Of a stretch of DNA of 5,358 bases, positions 1 through 5,052 are shown piece after piece. The notes beneath the pieces were generated by a model. The model did not search any database. It had not been told where the DNA came from and was given only the letters and a program-made list of their open reading frames with translations. The stretch's first letter is position 1; each line of letters opens with the position of its first letter. The DNA comes from a bacterium (GTDB lineage: Bacteria; Chlamydiota; Chlamydiia; Chlamydiales; SM23-39), in contig JAKAFF010000111.1 in NCBI GenBank assembly GCA_021818045.1, positions 1 to 5,358 on the forward strand. Reading direction: 5' to 3'. The translations under genes and the position numbers were made by a program.

Positions 1-40
1 CCTCTAATCTGGGGTGGACTAGTTTTTGGGGATCAGGTCA
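1..40 (-). mobile_element. Probable terminal inverted repeat of an IS3-family insertion sequence, element extends off the left edge
   Basis: Read on the minus strand from base 40 outward, the sequence begins TGACCTGATCCCCAAAAACT and then runs AGTCCACCCCAGATTAGAGG to base 1. IS3-family elements typically start TGA or TGT, followed by a C-rich block, an A-rich block and TAGTCCA- or TGGAC-like bases, and this matches that pattern. The AGAGG at the very edge would suit a ribosome binding site for the first transposase frame just outside the window, so this may be the left (upstream) end, with the transposase reading leftward. I cannot see the transposase or the other end, so neither the family nor the exact boundary at base 40 is proven. 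The call is pattern recognition, not alignment. Confidence 0.4.
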
Positions 41-116
41 GGTTGCTCCTATGTTTTGCTCATTACGAGCTGTTTTTACATTGGAGAGTTTATACTACTC
101 CGTTTAAGGAGCAACC
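41..116. repeat. Foldable palindrome: 10-bp perfect inverted repeat enclosing two small hairpins
   Basis: GGTTGCTCCT at 41-50 is the exact reverse complement of AGGAGCAACC at 107-116. Inside lie GCTC(58-61)/GAGC(67-70) with a 5-base loop, and GGAG(83-86)/CTCC(98-101), continued by AGT(87-89)/ACT(94-96) around a 4-base loop with one bulged A. The single strand can therefore form a three-way junction. CTCC 98-101 can alternatively pair with GGAG 108-111, so competing folds exist. It abuts the presumed IS3 end at base 40. It could be a small non-autonomous repeat, a structured RNA or a recombination site. I do not recognise a known RNA family, and it is not a tRNA because there is no anticodon-arm or T-loop signature. 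Confidence 0.55.
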
Positions 117-128
117 CCTTGTTTAACG

Positions 129-145
129 CGCAATTATGGCATGTC
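129..145 (+). repeat. Left arm of a perfect 17-bp inverted repeat
   Basis: CGCAATTATGGCATGTC here is the exact reverse complement of 480-496. The match ends abruptly on both sides: bases 128/497 and 146/479 do not pair. With the right arm it encloses 334 bp, so the whole unit spans 129-496. A perfect match of this length is very unlikely by chance in a few hundred bases. No target-site duplication is visible next to the arms: the left flank ends AACG and the right flank begins ATCG. Confidence 0.8.
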
Positions 146-421
146 CACCTGCTATCCGTGGTCAGGCTCACAGGCATGCCACCAGTTGTTTTTCCGAACT
201 ATTAAAGTGGGGCGCCATCAACTGCCCAACGCGATGCATTCCTGCTCGCAAGGATAAAAAACGTGGTCACCCCGACAAATCAAGTTTGCCTATTAAGCCT
301 CTGCTTTGGTCTATACCCAATAAATTTCAAGAGTTGGCCAAAATAACGATCTGAGCAAGGCTTTTTGTTCGAGCGGCAAGATCAACGATGGAACGATGTA
401 ACGATCATTTTTTCGGAATGC
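146..421. other. Unrecognised gene-free filler between the inverted-repeat arms
   Basis: No frame in this stretch gives a protein I can recognise. A 72-codon frame from 136 on the plus strand starts inside the left repeat arm, lacks a ribosome binding site and resembles no family. Minus-strand frames are broken by stops every 20 to 45 codons, which would fit a decayed gene. One minus frame gives short plausible-looking stretches such as VDLAARTKSLAQIVILANS and GMHRVGQLMAPHF separated by stops, but I cannot name the parent gene. The stretch also carries the AACGAT microrepeat listed separately. No tRNA or other known RNA was found. Confidence 0.4.
384..407. repeat. Three tandem 8-bp units with core AACGAT
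   Basis: AACGATGG, AACGATGT and AACGATCA follow each other at 384, 392 and 400 with exact 8-bp spacing. A fourth AACGAT lies alone at 345-350. The array is short and could reflect slippage in decaying DNA or a cluster of protein-binding sites. No promoter or gene start lies next to it, so no role can be assigned. Confidence 0.5.
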
Positions 422-574
422 TTAAAACGGTACTGACTCATCAACCCTCTCTTCCATCTCATCGAGACATCTTTCATTAGACATGCCATAATTGCGATCG
501 CATACTCGTTTATCGCGTTCCTGTTTATGCTGAAGCCTTAGCTGGGCCCGTTCCTGTTCAGTCAAAAAATTCAT
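422..574 (-). pseudogene. Truncated IS630-family transposase, N-terminal remnant
   Basis: The frame of 50 codons starts at ATG 574-572 and ends at TAA 424-422. It opens MNFLTEQERAQL, continues with HKQERDKRVCDR to residue 27, and then switches to NYGMSNERCLDEMEE and a short acidic tail. The first 27 residues match, from memory, the start of IS630-family transposases, where the text normally goes on R-IKAVLL into the helix-turn-helix. That continuation is missing, and the helix-turn-helix and DDE catalytic domain are absent (full proteins are about 330 to 350 residues). The break coincides with the first codon of the 480-496 repeat arm, so a rearrangement at that arm removed or replaced the rest. 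No good ribosome binding site lies upstream. A functional transposase is excluded; a short chimeric peptide is possible but unlikely. Confidence 0.65.
480..496 (-). repeat. Right arm of the perfect 17-bp inverted repeat
   Basis: GACATGCCATAATTGCG, the reverse complement of 129-145. Read on the minus strand in the transposase frame it encodes RNYGMS, which is where resemblance to IS630 transposases stops. The arm thus marks a junction between IS630 sequence (497-574) and foreign or rearranged sequence (422-479). Confidence 0.8.
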
Positions 575-630
575 GGCGATATTATGTCGTCAAGGGAATT
601 TTTAATACATCAAAAACTTCATTCATTTTG
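575..630. other. Gap between IS630 remnant and first chromosomal gene, possibly holding the IS630 terminus
   Basis: These 56 bases separate the transposase start from the stop codon of the neighbouring AsmA-like gene. In IS630-family elements the terminal repeat lies only tens of bases upstream of the transposase start, so the outer end of the old element should fall here, perhaps including GTCGTCAAGGG at about 587-597. No second copy of these bases exists in the window, so the end cannot be fixed. I see no convincing Rho-independent terminator for the AsmA-like gene. Confidence 0.3.
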
Positions 631-1287
631 TTAAAAGAACTGAAATGGGTTGATCGACTCTTCGATCCTTTCTGTGGGATTGAGAAACTTTTCCAAATAG
701 CTCCCAAATCCAATGCTTTCGAAAATCTTGCGAGACAGTTCCTTCGTTGGAAAACCGGTAGAGCTACTCGTTTGATCAAAGACCAGCTCCTCAAAATGGT
801 GTTTGCCTGCCACCCCCAAGACAATCGCCCCTTTACCTGCTACTTGTGCCGTCAAATCCCGGATGATTAGCCGCTGAATCGTCACTCCCTTGGCGCGCAC
901 CCTTTCGCGCATCCGCGCCCCAATCACTTCCCAATTGCTCGGTCCATCAATTTTCGGAATTTCGACATACAAGTAGGCGTGGTTGATCACGATCTCTTCA
1001 ATTTCTGAAGGCGTTGCAAATAGGTTCTTTAAGTGATATCGAGCCTTCAGTGCACGCGCTTCGAAAGCCGCTGCAAGACTAAAGCCTTGCGGATTTTTGA
1101 TATTGAAATTCCAAATCGAAATCTCAGACGGCCAAATGCCTGCGGTCCCTACATAAATCGGTACTCCCACCTTCTTGGATAAGTAAGCAGACATGATCGG
1201 CGCCTTAAGCAGCCAAAGAAAAAGCACAATCGCGCCAAATAGGCTCCATGCGATCCTTTTTTTGTGCTTGCGAATATGGTGGATCAA
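631..1287 (-). CDS. Membrane-anchored AsmA-like protein, paralog of the adjacent divergent gene
   Basis: The product has 218 residues. A hydrophobic segment at about residues 10-28, preceded by a strongly basic stretch (RKHKKR), should act as an uncleaved inner-membrane anchor with the rest facing the periplasm. The remainder alternates beta-like strands in the style of AsmA/DUF748 N-terminal modules, which are linked in other bacteria to lipid transport and outer-membrane biogenesis. Landmarks are YLSKKVGVPI near residue 35, SNW near 117, a RLIIRDLT strand near 139 and STGFP near 177. The last four are shared with the divergent neighbour. The start is TTG at 1287-1285: an in-frame TGA lies two codons upstream, and a good ribosome binding site (AGGAAATGAGGTGA) sits just before it. 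The downstream side is IS debris, so the gene sits at the edge of an insertion hot spot but appears intact. The exact function is unknown. Confidence 0.75.
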   Translation of the reverse strand: MIHHIRKHKKRIAWSLFGAIVLFLWLLKAPIMSAYLSKKVGVPIYVGTAGIWPSEISIWNFNIKNPQGFSLAAAFEARALKARYHLKNLFATPSEIEEIVINHAYLYVEIPKIDGPSNWEVIGARMRERVRAKGVTIQRLIIRDLTAQVAGKGAIVLGVAGKHHFEELVFDQTSSSTGFPTKELSRKIFESIGFGSYLEKFLNPTERIEESINPFQFF

Positions 1288-1306
1288 GGGTCACCTCATT
1301 TCCTGT

Positions 1307-1340
1307 ATATATGCTTGTGATTATTTAAAAAAGCACATAT
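1307..1340. promoter_or_regulatory. Dyad symmetry in the divergent intergenic region, candidate operator or promoter
   Basis: ATATATGCTT at 1307-1316 pairs with AAGCACATAT at 1331-1340, matching in 9 of 10 positions, around a 14-base AT-rich centre. The dyad occupies the middle of the 62-bp gap between the two diverging AsmA-like genes. Each arm holds a TATAT or CATAT element that could act as a -10 box, one per direction, but no good -35 hexamer is visible. A dimeric regulator bound here could control both genes together. It could also be chance symmetry in AT-rich promoter DNA. Confidence 0.4.
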
Positions 1341-1349
1341 CTGTAAGAT

Positions 1350-2006
1350 ATGAGAAAGTGGATTATTGCCCTAATTACTGCTTTGCTTCTGATCATTTTC
1401 TTAATCCTTGGCTGTTATTTCGGTAGATCAAGGCTTTTTGCCCATTACCTCGCCAAAGAATTTAAAGTTCCCGTTGCCCTCTCCTCATTTCAGGTGACAG
1501 GGGGCCAATGCGCCCTATCCAATCTTTGGTTTGGCACGCCATCTAAAAGTCACACTAAAACATCTTTTCGCTGCGATCAAATCGACATCGATACGGCCAT
1601 CCGACGCATCCTCTCCTCCCCACTGACAATCGACGCCATCGAGATGCAAAACATCTTTGTTGGCGTTGAAATGTACGGCGCTAAAGATAGCAATTGGAGC
1701 CGGATGCTCCGCCACACACGAGAAAAAAGAAGCTCCCTTGGGCGCGATTACGTCATCCACAAACTCGTGCTGCGCAATCTCACAGTCGAAGTGGTGCAGG
1801 CCAATGGCACGCTCAAACGATACCCCACGATCGAGTATATGGAATTTTACGACATCACAAACGCCACAGGCTTCCCCATCAGCGAAATTGAAAAGGCCAT
1901 TTTTGACCTCGTCATGAAAGAAATTTTTAGAAAACTTCATCTCGGCCCCCTACTCGATCTCGTTCCTGGAGCCAACCCCATCCGCTACATTCCTTTCCTC
2001 CATTAA
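1350..2006 (+). CDS. Membrane-anchored AsmA-like protein, second member of the divergent pair
   Basis: The product is also 218 residues. It begins MRKWIIALITALLLIIF: a short basic tip and a hydrophobic segment at residues 4-22, consistent with an inner-membrane anchor and a periplasmic body. Shared landmarks with the divergent neighbour, in the same order, are YLAKEFKVPV near residue 34, SNW near 117, a KLVLRNLT strand near 139, and NATGFP followed by an acidic/hydrophobic helix near 177. I estimate roughly a quarter identical residues by eye, enough to call them paralogs. The AsmA-like label is inferred from fold style and anchor, not from a diagnostic motif. The ATG at 1350 has only a weak TAAG upstream and lacks a strong ribosome binding site. 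A cysteine at residue 22 (LILGC) does not make a good lipobox. The following gene starts 66 bp downstream on the same strand. Confidence 0.75.
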   Translation: MRKWIIALITALLLIIFLILGCYFGRSRLFAHYLAKEFKVPVALSSFQVTGGQCALSNLWFGTPSKSHTKTSFRCDQIDIDTAIRRILSSPLTIDAIEMQNIFVGVEMYGAKDSNWSRMLRHTREKRSSLGRDYVIHKLVLRNLTVEVVQANGTLKRYPTIEYMEFYDITNATGFPISEIEKAIFDLVMKEIFRKLHLGPLLDLVPGANPIRYIPFLH

Positions 2007-2058
2007 CAATATGATATTAAATAGGTTAAGTAGTGTTTCTTTTTAAAACCAGATCCCT

Positions 2059-2064
2059 TATAAT
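2059..2064 (+). promoter_or_regulatory. Consensus -10 box directly upstream of the VTT-domain gene
   Basis: A perfect TATAAT lies 8 bases before the ATG at 2073. The segment 17 bp further upstream (about 2036-2041, TTTCTT) is a poor -35. A start point 6 to 8 bases downstream of the box would fall at about 2070-2072, giving a leaderless or nearly leaderless mRNA. Alternatively the hexamer is fortuitous and transcription comes through from the upstream gene. Confidence 0.4.
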
Positions 2065-2072
2065 GGGGCCTA

Positions 2073-2666
2073 ATGAGAACCCGAACCGCCAAATTATATG
2101 ATTGGGCCACAGAAAAGGCCGCTTCCGACCGTGCCCCCTTTTGGCTTGGGCTCCTTTTTTCGCTCGAGCTTTTCCTCTTAGTTCCGCTCGATGCAGTACT
2201 CATGTTTTTTTGTCTTCAAAAGCGCTCCCGCATCCCTCTCTATGTACTGATCGCAACGGCGGCTTCCGTGTTTACGGGGGTAGTGGGGTATCTATTAGGA
2301 CATTTTTTATGGGACGTGATCGGAGGGTGGATCGTGCCTCATGTGATTGCACCTACCACCTTTGAACGGGTGGCATCGCACCTACAAACCTATGAAAGCT
2401 GGGCTGTGATTATCGGCACTTTACTCCCCTTCCCTATGAAAGCCATCAGCATCGTGTCTGGCGTGTTTCATCTAAATCTCTTGGATTTTATCATGTGTGT
2501 GGCCATCGGACGCCTTGCGCGATTTGCCCTCGTCGGCGGCATCATTGCTGCCTTTGGCGAAAAGGTGAAACTTTTCTTAGATCGCCATTTTCATCGCATT
2601 TTCCTCATTATTGGCGCAAAAACCGCACTTGCCTTTGCCCTATTTTGGGCGCTTGCTAACGGGTAA
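2073..2666 (+). CDS. YqaA/VTT-domain (SNARE-associated, DedA-related) inner-membrane protein
   Basis: The product has 197 residues with about five hydrophobic segments (roughly 22-47, 56-81, 110-135, 138-160 and 174-194). The opening KLYDWATEKAASDRAPFW is the usual start of YqaA-type proteins. Family marks include an acidic residue before a proline in the first helix (E32, P38), the glycine-rich TGVVGYLLGHF near 68-78, and LLPFPMKAISIVSGVF near 117-132, which forms the re-entrant loop of VTT proteins. GRLARF near 146-151 completes the set. DedA/VTT proteins are implicated in lipid flipping and membrane homeostasis; the role of the YqaA branch is less clear. The start fits the family N-terminus, though only GGGG at 2065-2068 could serve as a ribosome binding site. 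The last 11 bp overlap the end of the opposing NlpC/P60 gene. Confidence 0.85.
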   Translation: MRTRTAKLYDWATEKAASDRAPFWLGLLFSLELFLLVPLDAVLMFFCLQKRSRIPLYVLIATAASVFTGVVGYLLGHFLWDVIGGWIVPHVIAPTTFERVASHLQTYESWAVIIGTLLPFPMKAISIVSGVFHLNLLDFIMCVAIGRLARFALVGGIIAAFGEKVKLFLDRHFHRIFLIIGAKTALAFALFWALANG

Positions 2667-3441
2667 TAATGCGCCGCGCAGCCCGGTAAGGGTATTCGGA
2701 AAATGCATTCCAAACCCACTGACTTAAGGGACTCATGCGCAAATAGGGGAGATTTTCTTTCGACGTGGCATGAATAAAATTGTTTGCATTCAAACAAATC
2801 CCCACATGCCCAATTACCTGTTCAGATTTACCAAAAAACAAAAGATCTCCTGGAGCTATCTCCTCAAGCGCAATTTTCACGCAGCGAGGATCCTTCATTT
2901 GTAAATGAGCATCCCGAGGCAGCAAGATCCCCCTCCTTGCGTAAACCATTTGCACAAATCCAGAGCAGTCATAGCCAAAACTCGATCTTCCACCCCACGT
3001 GTAGGGAAGGCCTAAAAATCTTTGGCTAAATGCCGCCAAATCCTCCACAGGAAGAGGGGCGATATCGCCTTTTTGTAGAAAAGCTCTTTGTCCATCGGGC
3101 AAAAGGATTTGCACCCACCTTGCATCCGACGCATCCATTACAACCACTCGAGAACCAAACGATAAGGTGAGCTTGGGACCATATTCCGTATCGGCCTCTG
3201 CATACACATGCGCAGATAAACGGGTGATCTCCTCTTGACCTACATACGGGGATGATCTCGTAACAAGAGATTCTCGTTTCACCCATCCTGCATAATGATC
3301 CGGCGTTGCGATATGCACAAACTCACCTACTTGCGCCCCACATTCTACAAGCTCTGCAAAAAGGGCCTCAGAGACTACTTTGGACTCTTCGGATGGCGCC
3401 TCCCTCATCTTGGAGGCAGCGATCTGCACGTAAGTGAACAT
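2656..3441 (-). CDS. NlpC/P60 family cell-wall peptidase with N-terminal SH3-like domains
   Basis: The product is 261 residues. Residues 1-130 form two bacterial SH3-like modules (for example MREAPSEESKVV, HYAGWVKRESLV, then RWVQILLPDGQRAFLQKGDI). Residues 135-261 are an NlpC/P60 catalytic domain. PYTWGGRSSFGYDCSGFVQ carries the nucleophile Cys159, GHVGIC carries His212 and FIHAT carries His224, giving a complete Cys-His-His set. The layout matches YkfC-type gamma-D-glutamyl-diamino-acid endopeptidases, which cut stem peptides of peptidoglycan, often in recycling. Chlamydiae have a comparable NlpC protein. No signal peptide is present: the SH3 module begins at once, suggesting cytosolic action on recycled muropeptides unless export is non-classical. 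The start is ATG 3441-3439; only GGTAG precedes it, 3 bases away. The 3' end overlaps the VTT gene by 11 bp. Confidence 0.9.
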   Translation of the reverse strand: MFTYVQIAASKMREAPSEESKVVSEALFAELVECGAQVGEFVHIATPDHYAGWVKRESLVTRSSPYVGQEEITRLSAHVYAEADTEYGPKLTLSFGSRVVVMDASDARWVQILLPDGQRAFLQKGDIAPLPVEDLAAFSQRFLGLPYTWGGRSSFGYDCSGFVQMVYARRGILLPRDAHLQMKDPRCVKIALEEIAPGDLLFFGKSEQVIGHVGICLNANNFIHATSKENLPYLRMSPLSQWVWNAFSEYPYRAARRIITR

Positions 3442-3489
3442 GTTCTACCGCTTATATATTGAAAATGATACCATTAAAGTCCGATTTTT
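3442..3489. promoter_or_regulatory. Short divergent promoter region between the NlpC/P60 gene and prfC
   Basis: These 48 bp must serve both directions if the genes are transcribed separately. TATATT at 3455-3460 could be a -10 box for prfC, and on the other strand TATATA or TATAAG in the same patch could serve the peptidase gene. No strong -35 is seen for either. AATGATACCATT at 3463-3474 is a near-palindrome (5 of 6 pairs). The 20 bases before the prfC ATG contain no Shine-Dalgarno-like sequence. Confidence 0.35.
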
Positions 3490-5052
3490 ATGGAAGAAAG
3501 TATCCGAGCCGCCATTGCCAAACGGCGCACATTTGCCATCATTAGCCACCCAGATGCAGGGAAAACGACCCTCACTGAAAAGCTCCTCCTCTATTCCGGC
3601 GCTATCCAAACCGCCGGCATGGTCAAAGGACGAAAGGGTCGAAAAGCTGCCACATCTGACTGGATGGCCATGGAACAAGAAAGGGGGATTTCCATCACCT
3701 CTTCCGCCATGCAATTCACCTACAAAGATATCATCGTCAACGTCCTAGACACCCCAGGTCACGAAGATTTTTCCGAAGACACCTATCGCACCCTCACTGC
3801 TGCCGACTGCGCAATCATGGTCATCGACGCCTCGAAAGGGGTGGAAAAACAAACGCGCAAGCTATTTGAGGTGTGCCATTTAAGAAAAATACCCGTCCTT
3901 ACCTTCGTCAACAAGATGGATATGCCTGGCAGAGAACCGTTAGATTTGATGCATGAGGTGGAAAATGTTTTGCAAATTCAATCTTGCGCACTGAATTGGC
4001 CAATCGGGTCTGGTAAAGAGTTTCAAGGGGTAGTGGATCGACAAGCTTGTGAGTGCATCTATTTTGAAAAGACATCAATTGGCGGAGCTCAACAAGCAAA
4101 TATGATCCGAAAACCTCTTTCAGAGGCGCCCGCATCTATTCGCGAAGAATTAGAACTGCTGGATTTAGCGGGCAATCCATTCGACCATCAGCAGTTTTTA
4201 ATGGGAGAGCTAACTCCCGTGTTTTTCGCCTCTGCGCTCACGAACTTTGGAGTAGAGCCCTTTTTTGATGCGTTCATTCACCTAGCGCCAAGCCCTCACG
4301 CGCGTTTGGCAAATCGCACAGATGGGACAGAAATAGCCATCGATCCCATAAGAACCCCTTTCAGCGGCTATGTATTTAAGCTCCAAGCGAACATGGATCG
4401 GCGCCATCGAGACAACATGGCCTTCATCCGGGTTTGTTCCGGCCGTTTTGAAAGAGATCTCGTCGTCAAACACCATCGCCTCGGTCGAGAGATTCGCCTT
4501 TCGCGACCTCATGGCATGGTAGCTGGCGAACGCACCACCTTAGACTATGCATATCCAGGGGACATTATCGGCGTCATTAACCCAGGTCTTTTTGCCATCG
4601 GCGACACCCTCTCTGTCACAGGAGGGTTTCAGTTTAAGCCCCTGCCCCAGTTCCAACCCGAAATTTTTGCAAAACTCTACCCCAAAGACGTCGGCAAGCG
4701 CAAAGCATTCGACAAGGGCATCTTTCAACTCACAGATGAAGGCGCTATCCAATTGCTGCGCCACTTTGAGCGCGAAGGGGACCACATTTTTGCAGCTGTT
4801 GGAAAACTCCAATTTGAGGTGATGCAGTATCGCTTAAAAGATGAATATGGAGTGGAGACCATCCTCACCCCCCTCCCCTATCAGTGCAGCGCTTGGATTT
4901 TAGGAGACATCGACCGCTTTGAAAAGACCTCTACTTGTCTTGTCGCGCAAGATCGTCAAAATCGCCCCATTGCCCTATTTACATCGCAATGGGACAAACA
5001 GTATTGCATGAAGCAAAATCCAAACCATCAATTTGTCGACATTTTAGCGTAA
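3490..5052 (+). CDS. prfC: Peptide chain release factor 3 (RF3), translational GTPase
   Basis: RF3 is the GTPase that removes RF1 and RF2 from the ribosome after peptide release and takes part in quality control. The product has 520 residues, close to the 529 of E. coli RF3. G-domain motifs are complete: P-loop SHPDAGKTTLTEK (residues 19-31), switch region SDWMAMEQERGISITSS (56-72), DTPGHEDFSEDTYRTL (87-102), NKMD (141-144) and SAL (248-250). SDWMxMExxRGIS and HEDFSEDTYRTL are typical of RF3 rather than EF-G. Domain II follows (FSGYVFKLQANMD, CSGRFERDL) and then the RF3 C-terminal domain (GDHIFAAVGKLQFEVMQYRL, EYGVET). The ATG at 3490 is secured by an in-frame stop at 3475-3477 with no other usual start between. 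It lacks a visible ribosome binding site. Its final 25 bp overlap the opposing SET-domain gene. Confidence 0.97.
   Translation: MEESIRAAIAKRRTFAIISHPDAGKTTLTEKLLLYSGAIQTAGMVKGRKGRKAATSDWMAMEQERGISITSSAMQFTYKDIIVNVLDTPGHEDFSEDTYRTLTAADCAIMVIDASKGVEKQTRKLFEVCHLRKIPVLTFVNKMDMPGREPLDLMHEVENVLQIQSCALNWPIGSGKEFQGVVDRQACECIYFEKTSIGGAQQANMIRKPLSEAPASIREELELLDLAGNPFDHQQFLMGELTPVFFASALTNFGVEPFFDAFIHLAPSPHARLANRTDGTEIAIDPIRTPFSGYVFKLQANMDRRHRDNMAFIRVCSGRFERDLVVKHHRLGREIRLSRPHGMVAGERTTLDYAYPGDIIGVINPGLFAIGDTLSVTGGFQFKPLPQFQPEIFAKLYPKDVGKRKAFDKGIFQLTDEGAIQLLRHFEREGDHIFAAVGKLQFEVMQYRLKDEYGVETILTPLPYQCSAWILGDIDRFEKTSTCLVAQDRQNRPIALFTSQWDKQYCMKQNPNHQFVDILA

Noticed and set aside
136..354. 72-codon open frame on the plus strand
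   Set aside because: It starts inside a repeat arm, has no ribosome binding site, is rich in Cys, Pro and Arg in an irregular way, and resembles no known family. It is most likely a chance frame in mobile-element debris.
361..410. GTTCGA, T-loop-like bases suggesting a tRNA fragment
   Set aside because: No acceptor, D or anticodon stem can be built around it.
494..501. GCGATCGC, identical to the cyanobacterial HIP1 repeat
   Set aside because: A single occurrence in more than 5 kb; HIP1 genomes show it far more often. It does not indicate cyanobacterial origin.
1350..1420. Lipoprotein signal in the second AsmA-like protein (LILGC at residue 22)
   Set aside because: The residue before the Gly is Leu rather than a small residue, and the paralog has no cysteine there. 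A simple membrane anchor fits both.
2648..2675. Possible bidirectional terminator GGCGC...GCGCC
   Set aside because: The stem is only 5 bp with an 18-base loop and no T-run follows on either strand; most of it is coding sequence.
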